Shown here piece by piece: positions 1 to 8,638 of a DNA stretch of 64,000 bases. The position numbers and the translations under genes were made by a program. A model generated the notes under the pieces. It ran no database searches and was not told where the DNA came from. It was given only the letters and a program-made list of their open reading frames with translations. The stretch is from Gemmobacter megaterium (GTDB lineage Bacteria; Pseudomonadota; Alphaproteobacteria; Rhodobacterales; Rhodobacteraceae). The stretch's first letter is position 1. The number at the start of each line of letters is the position of its first letter. The stretch lies in the NCBI RefSeq assembly GCF_900156815.1, contig NZ_FTOT01000003.1:186001-250000 (forward strand). The letters run 5' to 3'.

Positions 1-12
1 TGTGGCGCGTCG

Positions 13-909
13 CTATCGGCTGCGATGCCAGCCGACCAGGCCAAAGGCCAGCAACCCCGCCAGGATCAGCCCGATGCCAAATGTTGCAAACTGGTCAGGC
101 CGTTCGCCCAGTTGCACCCAACTGGCCAGCAGCCCCACGACAGGGACCAACAGTGTGGAAAACCCTGCCCCCGCCGCCGTCAGATGATCGAGGATGTACA
201 GCCACAATGCCCAGGCCATGCCCGTGGCCAGGACAGAGCCATAGAACAGCGCCCATGCAAGATAGGGCTCTGGCCGGGGCGGGGCCGAGGGGCGCAGCAT
301 CGCGGCCACGCACAACACCGCCGCCCCCAACAGCAGTTGCCAGGCGGTCAGCGACAGCAGCGTCTGGCCCGGCGCGCGCGGCGCGCGGCGCAGGATCACC
401 GCCGCCAATGCCCAGACGAATCCGGCCAGCAGCGCCAGCGTCAGCCCGCTGGCCGAAATCGCCCCCGGTTCCCATGGCCGCAGGATCATCGTCAGCCCGG
501 CCCCCGCAACGGCCATCGCCACCAGCCGCGCCCGCCCCAGCGCCTCGCCCAGCAGCAGCGCGGCAAGGCCCGCCAGCCAGAACGGCATGGAATAGACAAC
601 GACCACCGTGCGCCCGGCATCGGCACCGACCAGCGCCCATTGGATCAACAGACTGAACAGCGCGGTCTGCAACAGCCCCACGGGCAGCATCACCCGCCAT
701 GGCGGCAACGGCATGGCCCGGCGGGTGATGGCCGCATAGGCGAACAGCGCCAGCGCCCCCAGCAAGGTGCGCGCCGCAGTGAAATCCAGCGGATCGGCAT
801 AGGCCAGAACCTCTTTCATCACCACGAAGTTGTAGCCCCAGATCAGCGACAACAGACCAAGGGCCACCACCGCCGGTGCGGCAGTGCGGGAAAGTGCGGG
901 CGCGTGCAT
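13..909 (-). CDS. EamA/DMT-family transporter
   Basis: The 298-residue protein is a ten-helix drug/metabolite transporter of the EamA type, with two homologous five-helix halves (about residues 13-145 and 155-293). The first helix carries the family-typical WGYNF segment. Such proteins act in the inner membrane, usually as exporters of amino acids or other metabolites; the substrate cannot be read from the sequence. Its ATG lies one base after the stop of the upstream ABC ATPase gene, so it is probably the last gene of the peptide-type ABC operon and translationally coupled to it. A role in exporting a by-product of the imported compound is inference. Confidence 0.88.
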   Translation of the reverse strand: MHAPALSRTAAPAVVALGLLSLIWGYNFVVMKEVLAYADPLDFTAARTLLGALALFAYAAITRRAMPLPPWRVMLPVGLLQTALFSLLIQWALVGADAGRTVVVVYSMPFWLAGLAALLLGEALGRARLVAMAVAGAGLTMILRPWEPGAISASGLTLALLAGFVWALAAVILRRAPRAPGQTLLSLTAWQLLLGAAVLCVAAMLRPSAPPRPEPYLAWALFYGSVLATGMAWALWLYILDHLTAAGAGFSTLLVPVVGLLASWVQLGERPDQFATFGIGLILAGLLAFGLVGWHRSR

Positions 910-910
910 G

Positions 911-2668
911 TCAGCTGTCCTTGTCGCGACGCAGGAAATGGCCCGGCCCCACCTCTTCCATCACAAAGCCACGCGGCGGCGCATCGACGGGATGGATAGG
1001 GCTGACAATCTGGCGCGGGGCGGGCATCCGGTCGCGGCGCAGGCTGGGGTGCGGCACCGGCACGGCCTCCAGCAACTGGCGGGTATAGGCGTGGGCGGGC
1101 GTGCGCAGCACCGCGTCGCGCGGACCGATCTCGATCAACTCCCCCTGATACATCACCGCAACCCGGTCGGCGACCTTTTCCACCACGGCCATGTCATGGC
1201 TGATGAACAGGATCGCCACGTTGAATTCGGCCTGAATTTCCTCGATCAGGTCCAGGATCGACGCCTGGATCGACACATCCAGGGCCGAGACTGGTTCGTC
1301 CGCAATGATGACCGAGGGGTTCAGCGCGACCGCCCGCGCAATGCAGATGCGCTGCCGCTGGCCGCCGGAAAATTCATGTGGGAACCGCCCCGCCGCCTCT
1401 GGCGGCAGGCCGACGCGGGCGATCAGCGCCGCGACACGCTCGCGGATTTCGGCCGCGCTGCCCGCACCATGGATCTGCAAGGGTTCGGCGATGATCTCGG
1501 CCACCCGCTTGCGCGGGTTGAGGCTGGCATAGGGGTCTTGAAACACCATCTGGATGCCGCGCCGGGCGGCTTTCATCCGGGTGTGGTCAAAGCCCAGGAT
1601 GTTCTGCCCATTCAGCCGGATCTCGCCCGATTGCGGGGTTTGCAGGCGCAGGATGGTGCGCGCAAGGCTGGATTTGCCACAGCCGCTTTCGCCCACCAGC
1701 GCCAGTGTCTCGCCCGGCGCCACGGCAAAGCTGACATCTTCGACCGCATGGACATTGGCGCGGTGCGTGCCGAACAGACCGCGCCGCACCGGATAGCGCA
1801 GCACAAGGTTGCACACCTCCAGCGCCGGGATGGCCACCGGCGGGCGGGGCGGCGGGGGTGGGGCGCTGCCCAGTTTGGGCGCGGCGTCGAGCAAGCTGCG
1901 CGTGTAGGGCTGTTGCGGCTGATCGAACACCTGCTGCACCGGGCCATGCTCGATCGTATCGCCATGCAGCATCACCTGCACATGGGCGGCGATCTCGGCC
2001 ACCACACCCATATCATGGGTAATGATCAGCACCGCCATGCCGGTTTCGGCCTGAATCGTGCGCAACAAGGCCAGGATTTCGGCCTGCACCGTCACATCCA
2101 GCGCCGTTGTCGGTTCATCGGCGATCAGCAGATCGGGCTTGCAGGCCAGCGCCATCGCGATCATCACCCGCTGGCGCATCCCGCCCGACAGCTCGTGCGG
2201 ATATTGCGTCAGGCGCCGCTCGGGCTCTGACAGGCGTACCTGTTGCAGCGCCTCCAGACAAATCCGGTCCGCTTCGGCGCGCGACACGTCCTGATGGCGC
2301 AGCACTGCCTCCCGCAACTGGAAGCCTACGGTCAGCACCGGGTTCAGCGAGGTCATCGGTTCCTGAAAGATCATGGCAATCCGGTTGCCCCGGATCTTCT
2401 GCATCTGTGGCTCGGAACAGGCGAACAGGTCGATCCGCCCGCCCTTGCCATCATGCAGCCACCCCTGCCCGGCGGTGATCCGGCCCCCCTGAAACTCGAT
2501 CAGCCGCAGGATGGCCTTGACGGTGACGGATTTGCCCGACCCGCTTTCGCCCACCAGCGCCACCACCTGCCCCCGCGCGATGCGCAGGGAAAAGTCGCGC
2601 ACCACGGGCCGGGGCGCGCCGGGAAAGCTGACGGTCAGCCCGTCGATGTCCAGCAGGGGTTCGGTCAT
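911..2668 (-). CDS. Dipeptide/oligopeptide-type ABC transporter, double ATPase (DppD-DppF fusion)
   Basis: One 585-residue chain holds two complete nucleotide-binding domains. The first has Walker A GESGSGKS at 40-47, signature LSGGMRQR and Walker B followed by DEPTTALD. The second has [16 protein letters not shown] and DEPVSALD. In the peptide/nickel/opine family these two subunits are often fused this way, giving one protein per transporter. It drives the permeases encoded upstream at 3450-5324. An in-frame ATG at 2704 would add 12 residues, but the ATG at 2668 has an AGAGG at suitable distance and begins where the family usually begins ([10 protein letters not shown]), so it is preferred. 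Confidence 0.92.
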   Translation of the reverse strand: MTEPLLDIDGLTVSFPGAPRPVVRDFSLRIARGQVVALVGESGSGKSVTVKAILRLIEFQGGRITAGQGWLHDGKGGRIDLFACSEPQMQKIRGNRIAMIFQEPMTSLNPVLTVGFQLREAVLRHQDVSRAEADRICLEALQQVRLSEPERRLTQYPHELSGGMRQRVMIAMALACKPDLLIADEPTTALDVTVQAEILALLRTIQAETGMAVLIITHDMGVVAEIAAHVQVMLHGDTIEHGPVQQVFDQPQQPYTRSLLDAAPKLGSAPPPPPRPPVAIPALEVCNLVLRYPVRRGLFGTHRANVHAVEDVSFAVAPGETLALVGESGCGKSSLARTILRLQTPQSGEIRLNGQNILGFDHTRMKAARRGIQMVFQDPYASLNPRKRVAEIIAEPLQIHGAGSAAEIRERVAALIARVGLPPEAAGRFPHEFSGGQRQRICIARAVALNPSVIIADEPVSALDVSIQASILDLIEEIQAEFNVAILFISHDMAVVEKVADRVAVMYQGELIEIGPRDAVLRTPAHAYTRQLLEAVPVPHPSLRRDRMPAPRQIVSPIHPVDAPPRGFVMEEVGPGHFLRRDKDS

Positions 2669-2710
2669 CACTTGGGCCTCTGGCAAGGAAAGGTCGCGGG
2701 GCATGGCGGG

Positions 2711-3067
2711 TCAGGGCGCCGCGTAGGCGCGGATTTCCACCAGCGAGTCGCGGCGCGAGGCGGCAGCCTCGACCACCGACAGCGCGGGGGGATGGTCGGC
2801 GGGGCACCAGTCGTTCCAGACGGTGCAGAACGCGTCATAGTCGCGGATGTCAGCCAGCCAGACCTGCACCATCATCAGCTTGTCCCGTGACGAGCCCAGC
2901 TCGACCACATGCGCCTCGATCCGGTTCAGGATCTCCAGCGTCTGTTCGGCAAGGTTCCCGGCCTTGTCATTGGCGGTCATGCAGCTTGAGACCATGCTGG
3001 CGCATCCCGCCGCCAGATGGATGGACGGGGATTTCGGCCCGCTGATCCGGCCCAGTTTGCGGATCAT
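2711..3067 (-). CDS. RidA/YjgF-family protein, lacking the conserved arginine
   Basis: This 118-residue protein has the RidA/YjgF/Rid fold pattern: an N-terminal strand, a central LAEQTLEILNRIEAHV helix and a VQVWLADI strand. Classical RidA proteins hydrolyse enamine/imine intermediates of PLP enzymes and need an Arg in a PPART-like motif. Here the motif reads HPPALSVV, with Leu96 at that position, so deaminase activity is doubtful. Its ATG overlaps the stop of the neighbouring RidA gene by an ATGA, giving a tandem pair inside an ABC operon. It may be a structural partner or an enzyme with another reaction. Confidence 0.82.
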   Translation of the reverse strand: MIRKLGRISGPKSPSIHLAAGCASMVSSCMTANDKAGNLAEQTLEILNRIEAHVVELGSSRDKLMMVQVWLADIRDYDAFCTVWNDWCPADHPPALSVVEAAASRRDSLVEIRAYAAP

Positions 3068-3438
3068 GCCGTGCCCCCCTTGGTACGGCAGGCGGTGACG
3101 ACCAGTTCCACCAGCAGGTCGGGGCGATACAGCTCGCCCGAAACGCAGGTGCGGGCGGGTGGATTTTCGGCATCGGCCCAGTCGTTCCAGGCGGCGTTCA
3201 TCGCGCTGAAATAGCGCATGTCCTTGAGCCAGATATGGATCATGAAGATCGACCCCTGACCCTCGCCCATCTCGGCCAGGGCGGCATCGACGTTTTTCAG
3301 GGCACTTTTCATCTGGGCCTTTATGTCGCCGTCCAGCGTGTCGGGGTGGATGCCCGACAGAAAGATCAGGTCATCGCTGGCCACGATCTGCGCCTTGCGC
3401 GCGCCATCGGCCGAGGTAATGTTGCGGCGTTCCAGCAT
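3064..3438 (-). CDS. RidA/YjgF-family protein (Arg present)
   Basis: This 124-residue RidA-family protein keeps the motif NPPARTCV, with Arg96 in the position of the catalytic arginine, and the family-typical LVELVVTA strand with a Glu at about 112. Members act as trimers on reactive enamines/imines, or on related N-containing intermediates in amine catabolism. An ATG at 3438 follows an AAAGGA Shine-Dalgarno and begins 11 bases after the permease stop. An upstream open extension exists but overlaps the permease in another frame and is not used. Two Rid genes next to a peptide-type importer suggest an N-containing substrate that gives an imine on oxidation. Confidence 0.88.
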   Translation of the reverse strand: MLERRNITSADGARKAQIVASDDLIFLSGIHPDTLDGDIKAQMKSALKNVDAALAEMGEGQGSIFMIHIWLKDMRYFSAMNAAWNDWADAENPPARTCVSGELYRPDLLVELVVTACRTKGGTA

Positions 3439-3449
3439 GGGACGTCCTT

Positions 3450-4316
3450 TCACAGGTTGCGGATTTTCGGATCGAACCGGGCGCGCAGCACGTCGCCCAG
3501 CAGGTTGATGCCCAGCAGCGTGACAAAGATGCACAGGCCGGGGAACAGCGCCATCCACCACGATGTGCTGATGTAGGACCGCGCATCGGCCAGCATCCCG
3601 CCCCAGGTGGGAATGGTCGGCGGCACGCCAAGGCCCAAAAAGGACAGCGCCGCCTCGGAAATGATGGCCGTGGCCATGGCAAAGGTGCCGACCACAAGGG
3701 TCGAGGGCAGGATATTGGGCAGGATATGGTGCCACAGCACCCGCAGGTGCCCCGCCCCCAGCGACCGGGCCGCCACCACGAATTCGCGGTCACGCAGGGC
3801 CATCGCCTCGGCCCGCGACATGCGGCAATAGGGGATCCAGCGTTGCGAGGCCAGCGCCAGGATCACGATGCCCAGGCCCTGCCCCAGAAAGGCAACGATG
3901 GCGATGGCCAGCAACAGCGGCGGAAAGGCCCAGAACACTTCGAGGAACTTCTGGATCACACTGTCGGTGCGCCCGCCGAAATAGCCCGAGACCACCCCCA
4001 GCGCCACACCGAACGCGCCTGAAAACAGCACCACCGCCACCGCGATCAGCAAGGACACCCGCGCCCCGTAGATCAGCCGCGACAGCAGATCACGCCCGAC
4101 ATGATCGGTGCCCAGCAGATGCGGCCCACCCGGTTGCGGCGCGATCATCGCACGCATCAGATCCTGCTTGGCCGGGTCAAACGGCGCCAGCAGCGGCGCG
4201 AACAGCCCGCAGATGACCAGAACGCTCAGCACCGTCAGGCCGAACAGCGCCTTGGGCGTCAGCAGGAATCCGAACCGCGCACGGGCCGAAGGGGGGGCAA
4301 GGGCAAGAGTGGCCAT
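3450..4316 (-). CDS. Dipeptide/oligopeptide-type ABC transporter permease (DppC-like)
   Basis: The 288-residue inner-membrane permease has the DppC layout: a first helix at about 22-45, a periplasmic loop containing GTDHVGRDLLSRLIYGARVS, and a BPD_transp_1 domain with the cytoplasmic coupling segment EAMALRDREFVVAARSLGAG. The C-terminal SFLGLGVPPTIPTWGGML is also typical of the family. It pairs with the DppB-like permease whose stop lies three bases before its ATG. Ligand class (peptide, nickel, opine, sugar acid) cannot be decided from the permease alone. Confidence 0.93.
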   Translation of the reverse strand: MATLALAPPSARARFGFLLTPKALFGLTVLSVLVICGLFAPLLAPFDPAKQDLMRAMIAPQPGGPHLLGTDHVGRDLLSRLIYGARVSLLIAVAVVLFSGAFGVALGVVSGYFGGRTDSVIQKFLEVFWAFPPLLLAIAIVAFLGQGLGIVILALASQRWIPYCRMSRAEAMALRDREFVVAARSLGAGHLRVLWHHILPNILPSTLVVGTFAMATAIISEAALSFLGLGVPPTIPTWGGMLADARSYISTSWWMALFPGLCIFVTLLGINLLGDVLRARFDPKIRNL

Positions 4317-4319
4317 GGC

Positions 4320-5324
4320 TCAGCGCATCCGTATCCGGGGATCGACCAGCGAATAGGCGAGGTCGATCAGCAGGTTCATCAGGACGAACAGGGTGGTGTA
4401 GATCAGCACCAGCCCGACGATCAGCGGAAAGTCGCGAAACGTGATGCCCTGGATCAGCAGCAGGCCGATACCGGGCCAGGAGAACACCGTCTCGACAATG
4501 ATTGCCCCGCTGATCAGGGCGCCGAACTCCAGCCCGGTGATGGTGATGACCGACACCAGCGCATTGCGAAAGGCGTGGCGCCACAGCACGGTGCGCCCCG
4601 ACAGGCCCTTGGCGCGGGCGGTCATGATGTAATCCTCGCCCAGGTTTTCCAGCATCGAGGCGCGGGTGACCTGCATGATGATGCCGGTCATCGAGGTGCC
4701 CAGCACGATCGCGGGCATGGCCAGATGCCGCAGCGCCTGCCCCAGCGCATCCCAGCGCCCTTGCAGCACGGCATCCAGCGTCAGAAAGCCGGTGATGCGG
4801 TCCAGTCCCATGCCCCAGGGTTCCCGCCCGCTGGACGGCAGCAGGTTCATGTAGCCCGAGAATATCAGGATCATCAGGATCCCCAGCCAGAAGTTCGGCA
4901 TGGAGATGCCAAAGAACCCGACGACCGACCCCACCGAATCCAGCACCGAGTTGGGCCGCGCCGCCGACAGCACGCCCAGCGGAATACCCACCAGCACCGC
5001 GAGAAGCGTTGCATACAGCGCCAGTTCCAGCGTGGCCGGCAGCCGGTCCAGCACCAGCGCCATCACCGGCTCGCGGTAGCGGAACGAAGTGCCGAAATCG
5101 CCGCCCAGGGCATTGCGCACAAAGTTGAGGTATTGCACCGGCGCAGGCTGATCCAGCCCCCAGGCCTCGGCGGCGCGGGCGCGGTCCTCGGCGCTGGCCT
5201 CGTCGGATATCAGCATCGAGACCGGATCGCCCGGCGCCGCCTGCATCAGCGCAAAGACCAGCAATGAGACCAGAAACAGAACCGGGATGACGCCGAAAAG
5301 GCGCCTGACCGTATAGCCCAGCAT
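4320..5324 (-). CDS. Dipeptide/oligopeptide-type ABC transporter permease (DppB-like)
   Basis: The protein (334 residues) starts MLGYTVRRLFGVIPVLFLVSLLVF, the normal N-terminal helix of DppB permeases, and carries APGDP, the loop NFVRNALGGDFGTSFRYREPV and a six-helix BPD_transp_1 domain with the coupling helix in EDYIMTARAKGLSGRTVLWRHAFRNAL. The ATG at 5324 is chosen. An in-frame TTG at 5354 would add ten residues and lies next to a stem-loop that separates this gene from the binding protein. It works with the adjacent DppC-like permease and the double ATPase. Confidence 0.92.
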   Translation of the reverse strand: MLGYTVRRLFGVIPVLFLVSLLVFALMQAAPGDPVSMLISDEASAEDRARAAEAWGLDQPAPVQYLNFVRNALGGDFGTSFRYREPVMALVLDRLPATLELALYATLLAVLVGIPLGVLSAARPNSVLDSVGSVVGFFGISMPNFWLGILMILIFSGYMNLLPSSGREPWGMGLDRITGFLTLDAVLQGRWDALGQALRHLAMPAIVLGTSMTGIIMQVTRASMLENLGEDYIMTARAKGLSGRTVLWRHAFRNALVSVITITGLEFGALISGAIIVETVFSWPGIGLLLIQGITFRDFPLIVGLVLIYTTLFVLMNLLIDLAYSLVDPRIRMR

Positions 5325-5355
5325 CGGCAGACCTGTCGGGTTGGAGGGGGTCAAG

Positions 5356-5378
5356 GCCGGGGGCGCACTGCCCCCGGC
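5356..5378 (-). other. Stem-loop between binding-protein and permease genes
   Basis: GCCGGGGGC and GCCCCCGGC form a perfect 9-bp stem around a 5-base loop in the gap after the binding-protein stop. No T-run follows on the minus strand, so it is more likely a 3'-end stabilising or partial read-through hairpin than a full terminator. Similar hairpins follow four other binding-protein genes in this window. Confidence 0.6.
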
Positions 5379-5384
5379 GACGGA

Positions 5385-6896
5385 TCAGCGGATGTGGATA
5401 TCCCAGCCATCCACCCGGTCGGCCTGGCGCGGGGTATAGTCCACGCCCTCTGCCACGCCCCAGGCCATCTGATGCAGCCACAGGAAGGCGGCTGGGGCAT
5501 CCTGCGTCACCTCGGCAATCGCCTGGCGCATCAGGTCATAGCGTTTTTCGGTGTCGAACTCGCCCCGCTCGGCCCGCAGCAGCGCATCCAGCCGGGGGTT
5601 CGAATAGTCCAGCCGGGGCGAGCCGCCGGTTTCGAAATACTGTCGCAGCGCCCGCGACGGATCGAGCATCTGGCCGCGACCCATGTAATAGAACGGCACG
5701 CCGCCAGCCTGCACGTTCGACCACAGCGAGGCCCATTCCGGCGTCTGCAACCGCACCTTGAAACCGGCCTCCTCCAGCATGGGCACCATGGCCTCGGCAA
5801 TCTGGCGGTCCAGCGTATAGCGGCCGACGGGGGTGAAGAAGTCAACCTCGACCCCCAGCAGCCCCTTGCTTTCCAGCAGCGCACGGGCCTTGGCTGGGTC
5901 GTAGTCATAGGGCGTGCGGAAATCGGGGTCATAGCCGAACTGGCCGGGGCCAACCGGCCCGTTCAGCAGGGCCGCCCGCCCGCCCAGCAACACACGCACG
6001 ATGGCCTCGCGGTTGATGGCATGGGCCACGGCCTGCCGCGCCTCGGGCACATCCCAGGGGGCGGTCGAGGGGTTCATCGCCAGGAACATCATCTCGACCG
6101 AATTGGCAAAGACCGCATGGGCATTCGGCAACCGTTCGACCCGCTCGACCAGTTGCGGCGGGATGCCTTGGGCAATCTGCACCTCGCCATTGGCCAGCGC
6201 GGTCACGCGCGCCTCGGGTTCGGCCATGATGCGGAACACCATCTGCTTGGGGTTGGTGGGCGAGATCATCGGGTGATCGTCCACCCGTTCCAGCACCATG
6301 TGGCTGCCGATGGACAGATCGGCCAGTCGGTAGGGCCCGGCGCCGACAGGTTTGCGATAGCTTTGCTCGCCCAGTTCGTCGAATTGCTTCTTCGAGGTGA
6401 TATGGATCAGCGTCAGGTTGTCGCGCAGCGTGGCGATGGGTTCGTTCGTGGTGATCCGCACGGTCAGGTCATCGACCGCCTCGACCGCCTGGATGGGTTG
6501 CACGATGAAGCCCTGCGCCGAAGCCGGGTCGTTCTTTACCCGGTCGATGGAATGCACCACGTCTTCGGCCAGCACCGGGTCGCCGTTGTGGCGCGTCCAG
6601 TCGGGGCGCAGCTTGACGATCCAGGTCAGGTCGGTCTCTGGCTCGACACTTTCGGCCAGATAGGGGATCGGGCGCCCCGTCTCGAAATCATAGCGCATCA
6701 GGCAGCCATAGACCTGGCACCAGATGCTGCCCACCAGCACCACGGCATCGCCATAGGGGTTGTAACCTGCGATCGTCTCGGTGATCGCCACCGAAATGCG
6801 CGTGTCGGTCATCTGCTGTGCCAGCAGCGCCGCGGGGCTTGCCCCGACCATCAGCGCAGCCGCCATCAGGCCGCGGAATCCAGCCATCATCGTCAT
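5385..6896 (-). CDS. Peptide/nickel-type ABC transporter substrate-binding protein (SBP_bac_5)
   Basis: A 503-residue secreted solute receptor. Residues 1-27 form a Sec signal peptide ending near SPAALLAQQ, followed by the SBP_bac_5 fold: the early LAESVEPETDLTWIVKLRPDWTRHNGDPVLAEDV segment is diagnostic of the DppA/OppA/NikA group. It captures the ligand in the periplasm for the permeases encoded downstream. The ATG at 6896 has AGGGAGCG in front of it, whereas a longer open frame lacks such a site. First gene of the operon; the divergent TetR gene and a palindrome in the shared promoter region suggest substrate-responsive control. Confidence 0.93.
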   Translation of the reverse strand: MTMMAGFRGLMAAALMVGASPAALLAQQMTDTRISVAITETIAGYNPYGDAVVLVGSIWCQVYGCLMRYDFETGRPIPYLAESVEPETDLTWIVKLRPDWTRHNGDPVLAEDVVHSIDRVKNDPASAQGFIVQPIQAVEAVDDLTVRITTNEPIATLRDNLTLIHITSKKQFDELGEQSYRKPVGAGPYRLADLSIGSHMVLERVDDHPMISPTNPKQMVFRIMAEPEARVTALANGEVQIAQGIPPQLVERVERLPNAHAVFANSVEMMFLAMNPSTAPWDVPEARQAVAHAINREAIVRVLLGGRAALLNGPVGPGQFGYDPDFRTPYDYDPAKARALLESKGLLGVEVDFFTPVGRYTLDRQIAEAMVPMLEEAGFKVRLQTPEWASLWSNVQAGGVPFYYMGRGQMLDPSRALRQYFETGGSPRLDYSNPRLDALLRAERGEFDTEKRYDLMRQAIAEVTQDAPAAFLWLHQMAWGVAEGVDYTPRQADRVDGWDIHIR

Positions 6897-6963
6897 GTTC
6901 GCTCCCTGTCTTGCGGTCCCGGCCCTGTTCCGACCGTTCTGGAGTCGAAAAAGCACGATGCGA

Positions 6964-6985
6964 TAAGTATGTCAACGCTTACTTA
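6964..6985. promoter_or_regulatory. Candidate TetR operator between divergent genes
   Basis: TAAGTA, ten bases, then TACTTA form a perfect 6-bp inverted repeat with a TetR-like 16-bp centre spacing. It lies 67 bases from the binding-protein start and 54 bases from the tetR start, in the only A/T-rich part of the gap. No other site in the gap is as symmetrical. Inferred to bind the TetR protein at 7040. Confidence 0.5.
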
Positions 6986-7039
6986 CTTGTGGCCCGCATC
7001 GGGATGTGACTAGATTGCCGCAGCAAGAAGGAGCAGGGC

Positions 7040-7705
7040 ATGTCAGCACACACCGGGGCAGCGCGGAAACCAGCGGCACGGCAGACCCGGAACAGCCAGG
7101 TCACGCGCGAACAGATCCTTGCGGCCGCGATCGAGGAGTTCTGCGCGCAGGGCTATGCGGGTGCGAACACGACGCGCATCGTCCAGGCCGCGGGGTGCAA
7201 CATCCGCATGTTGTATCATTATTTCGAGAACAAGGACGGGCTGTATCTGGCTGCTTTGACACGGGTTTACGAAGAATTGCGCCGCAGCGAACGCGAGACC
7301 AGCTTTTGGGATCTGCCGCCGCGCGACGGGATCATCGCGCTGACGCATTTCACCTTTGACTACATGCTGCGCAATCCCAGTTTTCCCAAGATGATCCTCA
7401 ACGAAAATCTCAACCTTGGTCGTGCCGCTGCCCAGGTCAAAGAGACCATCTTTTCCACCGCCCGCCCATTTCTGGACAGTATCGAAACGCTTCTGGTGCG
7501 GGGTCATGCTTCGGGGGATTTCACGCACCGCCCGCCTGCGTTGCACCTGTATCTTACGATCCTTTCGCTCAGTTTCATTCACATTTCCAACCGACATACC
7601 TTGCAGGCCACGTTTGACGTTGATCTTGGCTCTGACGGTTTCCTGCATGATCGCAAGGCCCATGCGACCGACGTCGTCCTGGCCTATCTGACCCGCACCG
7701 CCTGA
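7040..7705 (+). CDS. TetR/AcrR-family transcriptional regulator
   Basis: The 221-residue protein has an N-terminal TetR helix-turn-helix (about 22-68: TREQILAAAIEEFCAQGYAGANTTRIVQAAG, then the family-typical LYHYFENKDGLYLAAL) and a longer ligand-binding C-terminal half resembling TetR_C proteins of pyrimidine or aromatic catabolism. It is transcribed divergently from the peptide-type ABC operon, so it probably represses that operon and itself through the palindrome at 6964-6985. A GAAGGAG sequence about 10 bases upstream supports the ATG at 7040. The inducer is unknown. Confidence 0.9.
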   Translation: MSAHTGAARKPAARQTRNSQVTREQILAAAIEEFCAQGYAGANTTRIVQAAGCNIRMLYHYFENKDGLYLAALTRVYEELRRSERETSFWDLPPRDGIIALTHFTFDYMLRNPSFPKMILNENLNLGRAAAQVKETIFSTARPFLDSIETLLVRGHASGDFTHRPPALHLYLTILSLSFIHISNRHTLQATFDVDLGSDGFLHDRKAHATDVVLAYLTRTA

Positions 7706-7768
7706 CGCGCCGACGCCAACCTTGGCATCCATCGTCGGGCCGGAGCTGCCCGCTGGCCGGAAAACTTA

Positions 7769-7793
7769 GTCAAGTGGCGAAGTGTTTCTTGAC
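7769..7793. promoter_or_regulatory. Inverted repeat in front of the first ArsR gene
   Basis: GTCAAG and CTTGAC are separated by 13 bases. The right arm overlaps a TTGACA that could serve as a -35 box, but no convincing -10 was found before the start at 7824. A candidate autoregulatory ArsR operator. Confidence 0.35.
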
Positions 7794-7823
7794 ACGAACG
7801 TCAGGAAGGTAAAGGTTAGACAT

Positions 7824-8165
7824 ATGGCTAAGCATGAACCCGACCTGTCCCTGCTGTTCCATGCGCTGGCGGACCCGACCCGTCGCGCGATCCTGTCGCG
7901 TCTGGCGGCAGGCCCTGCGCCCGTGACAGAACTGGCCAGCCCTACGGGCCTGCGGTTGCCAACGGTGATGCGCCATCTTTCGGTGCTGGAGGAGGCCGGT
8001 CTGATCACGACCTCCAAGGATGGGCGGGTGCGGACATGCGCCATTGTCCCGCAGGCGTTGGGTCCGATGCGGACATGGCTGGATGACCAGCGCGCCATCT
8101 GGGAGGCCCGGCTGGACCGGCTGGATGACTATGTGTTGCAACTGATGAAGGACCGCGAGCGATGA
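7824..8165 (+). CDS. ArsR-family winged-helix regulator
   Basis: This 113-residue protein starts MAKHEPDLSLLFHALADPTRRAILSRL, the standard opening of ArsR regulators, and continues with the recognition helix around TGLRLPTVMRHLSVLEEAGLI and the wing SKDGRVRTCAI. There are no metal-binding Cys pairs; it belongs to the group encoded beside SRPBCC (AHSA1) proteins rather than to metal sensors. A GGAAGGTAAAGG element precedes the ATG at 7824; a longer frame to 7782 has no site. Its stop overlaps the next ATG (ATGA), so regulator and SRPBCC genes form one operon. Confidence 0.9.
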   Translation: MAKHEPDLSLLFHALADPTRRAILSRLAAGPAPVTELASPTGLRLPTVMRHLSVLEEAGLITTSKDGRVRTCAIVPQALGPMRTWLDDQRAIWEARLDRLDDYVLQLMKDRER

Positions 8166-8638
8166 ACCTGGAACTGGATCCGACCACCGATCTGAGCTTT
8201 ACCCGCACGCTGGCCGTTCCGCGCCAGTTGATCTGGGAATGCTGGACCATGCCCCAGCATATTCCGCATTTCTTTGTCCCCGCACCGCACAAGGTGACCG
8301 CCGTCGAGATCGACCTGCGCGCTGGCGGGCGGTTCAACACCAGTTTCGAGGTGGATGGCACGACAATGGACAACAAGGGCGTCTATCTGGAAGTGGTGCC
8401 AGGTGAAAAGCTCGTGTTCACAGATACCTATACCGAAGGTTGGAAACCCGCCGCCGATCCGTTCATGACCGCGATCCTGCTGTTGTCCGACACCCCCGAT
8501 GGCGGGACGACCTACACCGCGATAGCCCGCCACCGAACCGCCGAAACGCGCAAGGCGCACGAGGACATGGGCTTTTTCGATGGCTGGGGCACGGTGGTGA
8601 CGCAGTTGGAAACCTATGCCGCGGGGCTGATGAGATGA
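8162..8638 (+). CDS. SRPBCC (AHSA1/START-like) domain protein
   Basis: A 158-residue single-domain protein of the AHSA1-like SRPBCC superfamily: the opening FTRTLAVPRQLIWECWTMPQHIPHFF and the strand RAGGRFNTSFEVDGTTMDNKGVYLEVVPGEKLVFTDTY are typical. These helix-grip folds bind hydrophobic ligands in a deep cavity; the ligand is unknown. It overlaps both neighbours by ATGA junctions, so it is cotranslated with the ArsR regulator and the tandem SRPBCC gene. Confidence 0.87.
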   Translation: MNLELDPTTDLSFTRTLAVPRQLIWECWTMPQHIPHFFVPAPHKVTAVEIDLRAGGRFNTSFEVDGTTMDNKGVYLEVVPGEKLVFTDTYTEGWKPAADPFMTAILLLSDTPDGGTTYTAIARHRTAETRKAHEDMGFFDGWGTVVTQLETYAAGLMR

